Part shown: positions 10,823-20,084 of the stretch, piece after piece | Layout: each line of letters opens with the position of its first letter | Position numbering within the stretch: position 1 is the stretch's first letter | Source: Saccharomycopsis crataegensis | Taxonomy: Eukaryota; Ascomycota; Saccharomycetes; Ascoideales; Saccharomycopsidaceae | Direction: 5' to 3' | NCBI RefSeq assembly: GCF_037102585.1 | Contig: NW_027043820.1 | Span: forward strand, 248,001 to 312,000 | Length of the DNA: 64,000 nucleotides | The notes under the pieces: generated by a model | The model's input: the letters and a program-made list of their open reading frames with translations, nothing else | The model's database searches: none | Told to the model about the DNA's origin: nothing | Made by a program: the position numbers and the translations under genes

Positions 10823-11872
10823 ATGACTTTCTTCTCCTCGCTTTCCAATGCTGCCACCGTTTATCCTTGTTTGAACTACGTTTATTACGTGGCATTCGCC
10901 CTTGGGTTAGCCAAATTGACCACGGTGAGTTTATCATTTGCCTCGTTGCTCTTGGACCTTTTTGTGGTGGCCAAAACCGATTTCGCTCCATATGGATCCA
11001 AGAACCACACATGGGCCATTGTTACTGGGGCCTCTGATGGTTTAGGTAAAGAATTTGCTTATCAATTGGCGAAAAAGGGGTTCAACGTCTTATTGGTTTC
11101 CCGTACCCCTAGCACTTTACAGCAATTATCGGAAGAGATTGCCACAAAGTATAGTGTCAAGTCGCTTTTTTACGCCATGGATTTCTCCGATGCCACTGCA
11201 TTGGATACCAACATTGCCGGGCTCCAGAAATTGATCAATGATGAGAAATTACCAGTTTCAGTGTTGATCAACAACGTTGGTAAATCCCACTCAATCCCTG
11301 TGCCATTTTCCCTTACCACCAAAGACGAACTCACGGATATTATCACCATCAACAACTTAGCCACTTTGAAATTCACCCAAGCAGTGATTCCAACCTTGGA
11401 CTCTACCGTCCACGACTCCAAATTATCCAAGAAATCGTTGATCTTGACAGTGGGGTCGTTTTCCGGGCTTTTGCCAACCCCAATGTTGGCGACTTACTCC
11501 GGTTCCAAAGCGTTCTTGCAAAACTGGTCGGTCTCATTGGCAGCAGAATTGAAACCAAGAAACATCGACGTGTACGTGGTATTGGCTTACCTTATCACTT
11601 CAAAAATGTCCAAGATTAGAAGAAGCAGTGCCAGTATCCCAACCCCGAAGCAATTTGTCACTTCGACTTTGAACAATTTCCAAAAAAGATGCGGGGCCCA
11701 AGAACGGTTCATGACAGTGACCCCATACTGGTCCCACGCGTTAATGCACTGGGCCATCGAATCGACAGTTGGGGTGTATTCTTCAGTTGCCAACAAGTTG
11801 AACTACAACATGCACGTTTCTATCAGAAACAGGGCTTTAAAGAAAGCAGCTAAGAAGGCGAAGAGTACCTGA
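10823..11872 (+). CDS. IFA38: Very-long-chain 3-oxoacyl-CoA reductase
   Basis: The microsomal beta-ketoacyl reductase performs the second step of each very-long-chain fatty acid elongation cycle and uses NADPH on 3-oxoacyl-CoA in the ER membrane, together with the Elo, Phs1 and Tsc13 enzymes. The 349-residue protein has an N-terminal membrane segment (about 20-50), the SDR cofactor motif TGASDGLG at about 68-75, NNVGKS at about 150, and the catalytic YxxxK (YSGSK, Tyr225/Lys229). Its lysine-rich C-terminus (KKAAKKAKST) fits an ER-retained protein, although it is not a strict KKxx signal. Length matches the S. cerevisiae protein (347). No in-frame CTG codon is seen. Confidence 0.95.
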   Translation: MTFFSSLSNAATVYPCLNYVYYVAFALGLAKLTTVSLSFASLLLDLFVVAKTDFAPYGSKNHTWAIVTGASDGLGKEFAYQLAKKGFNVLLVSRTPSTLQQLSEEIATKYSVKSLFYAMDFSDATALDTNIAGLQKLINDEKLPVSVLINNVGKSHSIPVPFSLTTKDELTDIITINNLATLKFTQAVIPTLDSTVHDSKLSKKSLILTVGSFSGLLPTPMLATYSGSKAFLQNWSVSLAAELKPRNIDVYVVLAYLITSKMSKIRRSSASIPTPKQFVTSTLNNFQKRCGAQERFMTVTPYWSHALMHWAIESTVGVYSSVANKLNYNMHVSIRNRALKKAAKKAKST

Positions 11873-12226
11873 GGAATTTGAAATAATGATAATTAATGGA
11901 AATTTTTGTATCAAATAATTAATTGTTGGTTATTTTCTTTTTTTTTTTTTTTTTTTGTTCATGAATGTGTCTATGTAATTCATTCGGTGGGATCATCTCA
12001 ATCATATACTTATTAATACGTATTTCATTAGCTAGTGGTCACAATCATACATTCAATAATGTGGAATTATATTATATTGGCGAAATTAAAAGCAAGTTTT
12101 TCCATGATGCACTGTAGGTATGTATATGAATACTTCTAAAATATCGAACTTTCCCCTTTATCTACTGTGGTTGAAAATACTAAGTTAAAGTAGTATCTTG
12201 AGTAGTATTTGTTTTAATTATATTTA
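11873..12226. other. IFA38 downstream spacer
   Basis: This AT-rich 3' flank has a poly-T run near 11938-11956. No gene is seen before the minisatellite. Confidence 0.6.
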
Positions 12227-12671
12227 TTTCAAACTGTATTTTATTTCAAACTGTATTTTATTTCAAACTGTATTTTATTTCAAATTGTATTTATTTCAAA
12301 TTGTATTTATTTCAAATTGTATTTATTTCAAATTGTATTTATTTCAAATTGTATTTTATTTCAAATTGTATTTTATTTCAAACTGTATTTTATTTCAAAT
12401 TGTATTTATTTCAAATTGTATTTATTTCAAATTGTATTTATTTCAAATTGTATTTTATTTCAAACTGTATTTTATTTCAAACTGTATTTTATTTCAAATT
12501 GTATTTATTTCAAATTGTATTTATTTCAAATTGTATTTATTTCAAATTGTATTTATTTCAAATTGTATTTATTTCAAATTGTATTTATTTCAAATTGTAT
12601 TTTATTTCAAACTGTATTTTATTTCAAATTGTATTTTATTTCAAACTGTATTTTATTTCAAATTGTATTTA
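12227..12671. repeat. 27-unit 16/17-bp minisatellite
   Basis: The array is built from TTTCAAATTGTATTTA (16 bp) and its one-base-longer form TTTCAAACTGTATTTTA (17 bp). My count is 14 sixteen-base and 13 seventeen-base units, summing to 445 bp, exactly the span. The C at position 8 occurs only in 17-bp units; some 17-bp units carry T. Units are clustered: C C C, then four 16-bp units, mixed, three 16-bp, mixed, six 16-bp, mixed, one 16-bp. A 16+16+17 mix keeps all three forward frames open, so the overlapping FQIVFISNCIYF-type ORFs at 12198-12867 are products of the repeat and not genes. Confidence 0.92.
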
Positions 12672-12831
12672 TTTCAATAGTTCTCAAGTACCAAAGGTGT
12701 CAAATGATGCATTCATAACTTCACCAGTGATGCTGGAGCATTGCAATGGCAATTGTAGCAGATATTCACCATCGATTGTGGTTGGTAGTTATAGTGGTGT
12801 ACCCTTCTTTCTACAAAAAGAAACCCCTTCT

Positions 12832-13065
12832 GAATATAATACAATGTTATTGTCATTTCACAAATGAAAATTCAATAAATATCATTATCCTTTTGTATAA
12901 ATCCTTCATAAATAGAATACAAGAACATTGTCATTCATTGCACAGGCGCCTCATAAGTCCTTCCACAAACCCTTGGTAAATATAATACAAGATCTTTGTC
13001 ATTTCACAAATCTTCCACAGATATCATACTAGAGCGCTGTCCTTTCACAAATATAATACAAGGTT
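12832..13065. repeat. Degenerate repeat family around ATAATACAAG
   Basis: About five diverged copies of AATATAATACAAG followed by TTGTCATTTCACAAAT begin near 12832, 12910, 12978, 13020 and 13050. Spacing is uneven (about 30-78 bp). It abuts the kinase gene's 3' end and has no coding potential. Confidence 0.55.
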
Positions 13066-13119
13066 TATTAATTATTAGATAGCTTGGGAACAAAACAAAA
13101 AAAAAAACTGATAGAAGTC

Positions 13120-16100
13120 TTAATTGATGTCTTCAAAACTATCTCCTTCCTCTTCCTCTATGATTGACAGCTTTCTGGCCCGTTTTGACACCCCACCCCC
13201 ATTATTATTATTATTACCATTCTTCTTTTTCGTGGCATTGGAAAAAGGTTTGAAACTCCCCAATCCAATCCCGTGGTTCACAGAAGATGAAGAATAAGGA
13301 CTTCCAAGGGGTGATTTCCGCCTAGCAGAGTACCGACTCTCCATAAAATTCCCGCTCCTCATTTGTCGACCTCTGGTGGTGGTAGGAGTCCCATTTTGTT
13401 TTGGAGTAATATATGATGATGAAGATGATGAAGAATTGGTGATTGGTGTGATATATGATGACGATGAAGAAATAACCATCGTGGATCCTTGAGAATCCCC
13501 ATCATCATCGTCATTAATAGAGTCTTTTTTATTCTTCTCTTCGGCAATTTCCTTCATCACGCTTTTAATGGTCTTTGGTCCCTTAGGATGCCCCACCGCC
13601 ACCGGTTTAGGAGTTTCCACACTACTGAGTTTATTAAGGGTCAACGCATTATACCGGCTGCTAGGATACACTACCACATCATTGAATGGATCGGGAGAAT
13701 TGCTTCGTAGATTGAAACTTCCCGTACTGTAATCGTAAAAAGAACTTTTTCTAGAACTTTGTTCCGAAGTGCTGGGAGAATAAGACGCCACCAGAACCGC
13801 CCCACCAGATCGTTTGGGGATTTTATGGTTTTCCAAAGAGTTCGATCTGAAAATCCGTGGTTGTAATGATGAAGATATCGATCCATTGGCCATATTGTTT
13901 GTCGATCCAATATTGAAGGTCGACAAGGTAGGGGTGTCCATTGATAACACCGTGCCATTGAACGAAAGTTGCGAAAGATCTGACATTTGGGAAATCGCCG
14001 AATAGGTAGAAATCATCGACCCAGGACGGGTCTTTTGATTGGGTCTACCACTGGTAAAACTCCCACTGGCAGAGTTACTAATATTATTATTTTTCGTCCG
14101 CATTGGTCTAGATGATTGATCACTGGTCGGAGACAAGTTTTTGCTATTATAAGTTCCGCTTCTTGAAACATTAGCTCCGGATACCATATAGTTATTACTG
14201 TCCATACTAGGTTCATCATTGTGATGGCCATTATCATTACCTCCCAGGCGGTCGCGTTGTTTTTCTTGCGGCATATCGTTGGCAGAAAACGATCTTGTGT
14301 GCTGAATCCTCAATTCGCTACTTTTTGGAATAGCAATCTTCAAATCATTGACATTCCTGGGGTTTTCTGAAGAATTACTTGACACAGTATCTTCATTACT
14401 TTTCTTGGAGGTCGAGGCACTTAATCGGCTGGCACTGGTAAGGCTCCCGCCAGTGGATTCCGTGCCACCACCATTAGCATGCCCCGCTTTATGGATCCAA
14501 AATTTAAGTTTTTCCACGAATGCCTTTGACTTGTGTTTGGAAATATCTTCGACGCTAAACTTCCTCATTTGTACCGTAATATTACCTAATGAGGTCTTGC
14601 GATTGCCATGTCCAGAACCACCAAAGGATCTTCGCCGAGTTTTCTCTCCAGGCTTCTCCATCTTTTGTTGCTGACCAATATTCTTAGTCTCTCCATTATC
14701 AGACTCGATCAATGTTGCAGGATTCTTTTCCGGGGTCGAGGTTATTAAGGAATCGTTTTCCTGATTCTTTATGTTCCCCTTGTTTTTTAAGGAACTATCA
14801 AAAATGTTTCTAAAATTCACTACCCCCTGTGCATCATTCTTGGTATCTTCTGGAAAATTAATGCTGGAGTTTTCAAGCGATTTGTAACCTTTTGTACTGA
14901 TGGCGGATGTGAGACTTCTATGGGTAACAATTCGATGAAGAGGACTACAGGCATCATCACTCAAATTGTTGGTGGCAGTGGGACTACCATCAGCAGTATT
15001 ATTATTATTATTATTATTATTATAGGACTTGGCAATCTTCAAACTTTCCATTGATTTTTCACAGAGTAAAGGTTTTTTAGATGAATTTGATTTAGGAAAC
15101 CCGGGAAGAATGATTTCTTTGGTCAACGAATTGCGGATTTGTCCAAGTCGTTTACCACTACCAATAAGCCCTCCGATTGAAGAATTTTTCTCTCGGCGAT
15201 CTTTATCCATCTGTATGAACTTTTCTTTTAGCTTTTCTCGTTTGTTTTCCTTCTCCAATAATAAATACCAAATGGCATCCAATTGATCACATTTCCTACT
15301 AATCACACTCTCTTTAATTTTCTTGACATCAAAACCCAATCGTTTCAAATGTTTGAGCAAATGCTTTTCAAAATGGGTTTCGAATTGTCGATTTTCAAAG
15401 TTTCTGGTGAGCGTGAGTCTACTGTTGGTGTATTTCAACGCTCTGGCCCCATAAGGTTGGAGAAATGGGTGTTTCAACACCGCTTCAAGAGTTTGCGGTC
15501 TGGCAGAAGGATCTTTTTGCAATAACATTTTGATGAGATCGACTGCTTCTTCAGGAACTCCCGAAGTATTATTATTAGTCTCTAAAAAGCATGAGGAGGT
15601 ATCAGATATTGTTGATACAATACTTGGTGAAGCCCCAACTGCCACCATCAGCGGTTTCTTAATGATTTTCCGTAGTTCGTAGTTTGGCTCTTCATTGATG
15701 ATTTTCACTTTAACCACATCTTCGTCGTCGTCTTCGTATGGCATCTCTCCGTAAATTAAGGTATAGAAAATGATTCCAAGCGACCACATATCGATTTTGA
15801 ACCCGTTATATGAGGTGATATTGCTGGAGGCGTCGCCCATCAATAAAAGCTCTGGGGCCATATACACATGGGTCCCGCACATAGTTTTCAAACAGCTATT
15901 CTTGAAACAGTCTCTGGAGAATCCGAAATCAGAAAGTTTGCAATTGTATTTCTTGTCGAGCAAGATGTTCTCCAACTTGAGATCACGATGGGCGGTGTTC
16001 AACGAATGGATGTAGAAGACCGCGGCAGTGATTTGGGAAATTATATTTTTGAGATCTTTAAAGTTCAACCGACATTCACTACTAATGAAATAATCGAATA

Positions 16101-16446
16101 GCTCTCCTTGAGGGCAATACTCAATTGCCAAATACACATGGGTTTCTGTGACGATCACCTCATACAATTTGGTGATATTATCATGAAACGCTTGCTTATG
16201 GAAAAAAATCTCCCTGATTATGTTGGGATCCGCTTTGGACCCTGATTTTAACACTACTTTGGTCTTGGTAAGTTTGTGGATCGCCATATACACCGTACCA
16301 AACGATCCTTCACCAATCTGTTTGACAATGTGATAGTTGCCGACATTTTCCAATTTCTGGGAGTTTAGAGTCTGGTATAGCCGGTGGTACGAGTCGTTGA
16401 TATTGATGGTTCGCTGCTTCTCACATAGCCGCGATCTGCTTGACAT
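13120..16446 (-). CDS. Ser/Thr protein kinase of the YPL150W type
   Basis: A 1108-residue protein with an N-terminal kinase domain and a long, Ser/Asn-rich, probably disordered tail. The kinase domain is complete: glycine loop GEGSFGTVY (45-53), Lys67 in VVLK, HRDLKLEN (153-160), DFG (173-175), MAPE (196-199). The subdomain sequences (NIIREIFFHKQ, KLYEVIVTETHVYLAIEYCPQGELFDY) most resemble S. cerevisiae YPL150W, a kinase of unknown cellular role; this is family recall and not a search. The tail has Asn and Ser runs and several basic RRxS-like sites that could be phosphorylated. It diverges from RAT1 across a GC-rich 244-bp spacer. Confidence 0.82.
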   Translation of the reverse strand: MSSRSRLCEKQRTININDSYHRLYQTLNSQKLENVGNYHIVKQIGEGSFGTVYMAIHKLTKTKVVLKSGSKADPNIIREIFFHKQAFHDNITKLYEVIVTETHVYLAIEYCPQGELFDYFISSECRLNFKDLKNIISQITAAVFYIHSLNTAHRDLKLENILLDKKYNCKLSDFGFSRDCFKNSCLKTMCGTHVYMAPELLLMGDASSNITSYNGFKIDMWSLGIIFYTLIYGEMPYEDDDEDVVKVKIINEEPNYELRKIIKKPLMVAVGASPSIVSTISDTSSCFLETNNNTSGVPEEAVDLIKMLLQKDPSARPQTLEAVLKHPFLQPYGARALKYTNSRLTLTRNFENRQFETHFEKHLLKHLKRLGFDVKKIKESVISRKCDQLDAIWYLLLEKENKREKLKEKFIQMDKDRREKNSSIGGLIGSGKRLGQIRNSLTKEIILPGFPKSNSSKKPLLCEKSMESLKIAKSYNNNNNNNNTADGSPTATNNLSDDACSPLHRIVTHRSLTSAISTKGYKSLENSSINFPEDTKNDAQGVVNFRNIFDSSLKNKGNIKNQENDSLITSTPEKNPATLIESDNGETKNIGQQQKMEKPGEKTRRRSFGGSGHGNRKTSLGNITVQMRKFSVEDISKHKSKAFVEKLKFWIHKAGHANGGGTESTGGSLTSASRLSASTSKKSNEDTVSSNSSENPRNVNDLKIAIPKSSELRIQHTRSFSANDMPQEKQRDRLGGNDNGHHNDEPSMDSNNYMVSGANVSRSGTYNSKNLSPTSDQSSRPMRTKNNNISNSASGSFTSGRPNQKTRPGSMISTYSAISQMSDLSQLSFNGTVLSMDTPTLSTFNIGSTNNMANGSISSSLQPRIFRSNSLENHKIPKRSGGAVLVASYSPSTSEQSSRKSSFYDYSTGSFNLRSNSPDPFNDVVVYPSSRYNALTLNKLSSVETPKPVAVGHPKGPKTIKSVMKEIAEEKNKKDSINDDDDGDSQGSTMVISSSSSYITPITNSSSSSSSYITPKQNGTPTTTRGRQMRSGNFMESRYSARRKSPLGSPYSSSSVNHGIGLGSFKPFSNATKKKNGNNNNNGGGVSKRARKLSIIEEEEGDSFEDIN

Positions 16447-16690
16447 TATAGATTTTTCATTAAATGGTGTTTAATTGGTGATTACTTCTCCTTCTTCAGC
16501 TTCTGGTTCTGTTTCGTTTTCAATTTGCGATGCGCTTTTTTGGTGCCGGGGCGGAAATAACATAACCCATTCCGGTGCGGAATTTCCGCCGCCCGCCCGC
16601 CTTTTTTCAGTTTAACCGAAAATTTTTAATACTTCATTATGCAATTCCCCTACGATGAGCTCCATATTTTATTGATCAGATTATCAGAGA
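16447..16690. promoter_or_regulatory. Kinase/RAT1 divergent promoter
   Basis: The centre is GC-rich (about 16540-16605) in an otherwise AT-rich spacer, with imperfect inverted CGGAAAT / ATTTCCGCC elements and repeated GCCC blocks. It probably controls both divergent genes. No precise factor site is assigned. Confidence 0.4.
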
Positions 16691-19600
16691 ATGGGTGTCC
16701 CTGCTTTCTTTAGATGGATCAGTAATAAATATCCCAAGATCATTTCACCGGTGGTCGAAGATAACTCCGATTTCGACAACCCTAACCCCAATGGAGAACT
16801 CGACAACCTTTATCTCGATATGAACGGGATTGTTCATCCATGTTCCCACCCGGAAAATAAACCTCCTCCAGAAAATGAGGCCCAGATGATGCTTGATATC
16901 TTCAAGTATACGGACCGTTTGATCAAGATGGCCAGGCCTCGTAAAGTATTGATGATTGCTATTGATGGGGTGGCTCCTAGAGCAAAGATGAACCAGCAAC
17001 GTTCAAGAAGATTCCGGTCCGCCAGAGACGCGAGAATTAAAAAAGAGCAAATTGAAAAAGAAATGGATTATAAACGATCGTCAGAAATCTTAAAGGGGAA
17101 AATTATTGATGATTCGGTGAAAAGCGATCACGTTCATTGGGATTCCAACGCCATCACCCCGGGAACCCCATTCATGGACATTCTTGCCCTGTCTCTTAGA
17201 TACTGGGTGGCATACAAATTAAGCCACGATGATGATTGGGCAAACTTGCAAGTTATCTTGTCCGATAGTTCGGTACCTGGGGAAGGGGAACATAAAATCA
17301 TGAACTTTATTCGGTCGCAAAGACTCGATCCCCAATATAACCCTAATACCACCCATTCGATTTATGGGTTGGATGCCGATTTGATTTTCCTTGGGTTAGC
17401 GACTCATGAACCACATTTTAGAATCTTGAGAGAAGACGTGTTTGCCAAATTTTCTCAAGGTTCAAATAACCGGAATTTGAGTTTACAAGAGCAAATGTTC
17501 ATGTCAGAGGAAGAAAAAAAAGAGATCAAACGGAAAGAGAGTGAAAAACCATTTTTGTGGTTGAATACCCATATCTTGAGAGAATATCTTAAAGTGGAGT
17601 TGATGACAGGGATCCAGATACCCCAACTTCACCGGAACTTGGATTTTGAACGATGCCTTGACGATTGGATTTTTCTTTGTTTTTTCATTGGTAATGATTT
17701 CTTGCCAAGTATCCCAAGTATTAGTGTCAGAGATAACAGTATTGATATGTTGGTGCAGCTATGGAAACAGAACTTGCCATATTTATTCAACAACAAGAAG
17801 AAATTTAACAATGATTATTATTTGACCCGTGATGGGGAGATCAATTTACCAGCGGTCGAAGTGTTATTGAAAAGCCTTGCGGCGATGGAAGACGGGATTT
17901 TGCGTAAAAAACATTCTCAAGAAGTTGCCCAGGCAGAGTTCGAGAAACGCAAGAAGGTAATGAGAGATCAGAATAAGAATTCGGTGTATAAAGGCTATAA
18001 ATTGAATGAGGATAAACAGTTTGTCAACCAAGCTACTGAAGCCAATCAAAATATGGCGTTGTATTCTGTCAGCGATAATAAGATCATTAACAATGTCTCG
18101 GCTAAAGGAGCAAAAGATTTGATTAAAGACCAGCTGATTGTTAAAAGCAAACAAACTTTAACTCTTGAAGAATCTAATAAAAAAAGTCAATCTGCAGCGG
18201 CAGCATTGAGAGAACGTCTTGCGACCAATCTGAAAAAGAGAAAATTGGAAGAGACTGAAACTGAAGCTACTACTGAAGATGCCAGTGAAGAACCAGAATC
18301 AAAACAGGCGGCCATCACCCAGGGAAAAGATTCTTATGATCCATCAGAAACCACTGGAGATGATGAAAAAATTGCCTACGAAGTGCCTAATTCGCAAACT
18401 GGTAAAACTTATGATAATTATGACTTAATTAGAGTTTGGGAACCAGGTTACAGTAATAGATATTACAAAATCAAATTCAACCTTGTCGATGATGAACAAG
18501 TGTTACCATTCAAGAAACAATTACTTTACCATTACCTTGAAGGGATATCCTGGGTGTTACTTTATTATTACCAAGGCTGCCCATCATGGAACTGGTATTA
18601 TCCTTACCACTATGCGCCATTCGCTTCGGACTTTGGTTGTTTGGATTTCCAAAAAGATGTGAAGATCAAGTTTGACGAAGGTACGCCATTCAGACCATTT
18701 GAACAACTCATGAGTGTGTTACCGGCAGATTCGTCTCATAATTTACCGGAAGTTTTCCATGATTTGATGAAGAATGCCGATAGTGAAATTATCGAATATT
18801 ACCCAGAACACTTTGATATTGATATGAACGGGTCGAAAATGCCATGGCACGGAGTCCCGTTATTGCCATTCATCAATGAAAAGAAACTTCTTCATCATGT
18901 GTCTTCGAAATACGATTTGTTGACGGAAGCCGAAAGTTTCAGAAATCAAAATCGTTCAGAGCTTATTCTTATCAGTAAAAAAAATAAGTGGTACAAGACC
19001 TGGGCTAAAGAATTGTTTGAAGAAGGAAAAGACAAGATTTCATTTGGAGCGAAGAAAACTAACATTTCGGGAATTGTTGCTAAGAGCCCGGAATACGATT
19101 TTGTAGGATCAACAGAGTTCCCACTTTATGAGAATTGTGAAGATAATCCGTTCCCAGATACCATCAACAACCAATTATTCATCAAGGTGGGGTATGACTT
19201 CTATTCGAATGTCGATGGCAAGAGGAACAAATCTATGATTCTCAACGGATACATTGATCCAATCCAAGTGCTTACTCAAGATGATAAAAACGCCATTCTT
19301 TATGGAGGTCAAGGGTACGCGGTGCGTCAAAAGAAAGGGTTTACACATCAACAAAACACCCATATTAACTTTGCCATAACCGTGGGGCCACCAAAGGGGA
19401 AAATCAACATTTATCATAATAGACCTGGGGGCTATCTTGGGCTATTGAGGAGTAATGAACAGAGACAAATACATGAAAGACAGTTGAATTCCGGGGTGGA
19501 TTTATATAGTCAAATGCAACAACACAATTTCCAAAACCCCGTCCCAGGGCCGGGGTATAATGGTGGACCTGTTCATGGTGGACCTGTTCATGGTGGACCT

Positions 19601-19831
19601 GTTCATGGTGGACCTGGCTATGGTGGGCCAGGCTATGGTGGTCCAGGCTACAATAACTTCAACCAAGGAAGAGGTGGGTTCAATGGCAGAGGCCGCGGCA
19701 ATGGGTTTAATAACAGAGGTCGTGGTGGTTACAATAATCGAGGAGGATACAACCCAAGAGGCCGGGGTAATCTTACTGGTGGTCCGCACCGCCAAGGGTA
19801 CCTTCCACCAAACAACCAAAGACACTTCTGA
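16691..19831 (+). CDS. RAT1: Nuclear 5'-3' exoribonuclease Rat1/Xrn2
   Basis: The nuclear exonuclease trims rRNA and snoRNA 5' ends and degrades the downstream RNA at polymerase II termination (torpedo model), usually stimulated by Rai1. The 1046-residue product starts MGVPAFFRWISNKYPKI, the invariant XRN N-terminus, which fixes the start. Catalytic motifs visible are YLDMNGIVHPC, PGEGEHKIMNFIR and YGLDADLIFL (acidic metal ligands), then FIGNDFLPSIPS. The conserved second region (WVLLYYYQGCPSWNWYYPYHYAPFASD) follows a variable linker at about residues 410-580. The C-terminal 100 residues are Gly-rich with HGGPV/YGGPG and RGR repeats, an RNA-binding-type tail. Length fits Rat1 (1006 in S. cerevisiae). 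Confidence 0.97.
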   Translation: MGVPAFFRWISNKYPKIISPVVEDNSDFDNPNPNGELDNLYLDMNGIVHPCSHPENKPPPENEAQMMLDIFKYTDRLIKMARPRKVLMIAIDGVAPRAKMNQQRSRRFRSARDARIKKEQIEKEMDYKRSSEILKGKIIDDSVKSDHVHWDSNAITPGTPFMDILALSLRYWVAYKLSHDDDWANLQVILSDSSVPGEGEHKIMNFIRSQRLDPQYNPNTTHSIYGLDADLIFLGLATHEPHFRILREDVFAKFSQGSNNRNLSLQEQMFMSEEEKKEIKRKESEKPFLWLNTHILREYLKVELMTGIQIPQLHRNLDFERCLDDWIFLCFFIGNDFLPSIPSISVRDNSIDMLVQLWKQNLPYLFNNKKKFNNDYYLTRDGEINLPAVEVLLKSLAAMEDGILRKKHSQEVAQAEFEKRKKVMRDQNKNSVYKGYKLNEDKQFVNQATEANQNMALYSVSDNKIINNVSAKGAKDLIKDQLIVKSKQTLTLEESNKKSQSAAAALRERLATNLKKRKLEETETEATTEDASEEPESKQAAITQGKDSYDPSETTGDDEKIAYEVPNSQTGKTYDNYDLIRVWEPGYSNRYYKIKFNLVDDEQVLPFKKQLLYHYLEGISWVLLYYYQGCPSWNWYYPYHYAPFASDFGCLDFQKDVKIKFDEGTPFRPFEQLMSVLPADSSHNLPEVFHDLMKNADSEIIEYYPEHFDIDMNGSKMPWHGVPLLPFINEKKLLHHVSSKYDLLTEAESFRNQNRSELILISKKNKWYKTWAKELFEEGKDKISFGAKKTNISGIVAKSPEYDFVGSTEFPLYENCEDNPFPDTINNQLFIKVGYDFYSNVDGKRNKSMILNGYIDPIQVLTQDDKNAILYGGQGYAVRQKKGFTHQQNTHINFAITVGPPKGKINIYHNRPGGYLGLLRSNEQRQIHERQLNSGVDLYSQMQQHNFQNPVPGPGYNGGPVHGGPVHGGPVHGGPGYGGPGYGGPGYNNFNQGRGGFNGRGRGNGFNNRGRGGYNNRGGYNPRGRGNLTGGPHRQGYLPPNNQRHF
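19560..19660 (+). repeat. RAT1: 15-bp coding repeat in RAT1 tail
   Basis: Direct 15-bp units (GGACCTGTTCATGGT, then GGxCCxGGCTATGGT variants) encode GPVHG and GPGYG. It is in frame and recently duplicated, because three units are identical. Confidence 0.8.
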
Positions 19832-20084
19832 TGGTATTATTTACGATAATATTTGTATAATAGACGAACTAATTGGACTGATAGTGGTGATTGTAGGAGA
19901 TGATTGTGAGATTCGCCCGCTGCCACGTGTCCATCTGGTTAGGATCCCCGGTGGGACTCGCTGACAAAAAAGTTTGGTGGACGTAGAAGATTCCTGCCGT
20001 TACTATGCTGTGGAAACAATGGAGCGATATCATTAGATATATATGTATCTATATATATAATATAGCACAGAGATATAGTATAAT
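19832..20084. promoter_or_regulatory. PIK1: RAT1-PIK1 spacer with CACGTG
   Basis: The spacer includes a CACGTG E-box at 19924-19929 (Cbf1-type bHLH site in yeasts) and a TATA-rich stretch at about 20035-20080 just before PIK1. The E-box role is inference. Confidence 0.45.

Noticed and set aside
12198-12867. Three overlapping forward ORFs rich in FQIVFISNCIYFKLYL
   Set aside because: They are translations of the 16/17-bp minisatellite in three frames; no signal of selection on protein sequence.
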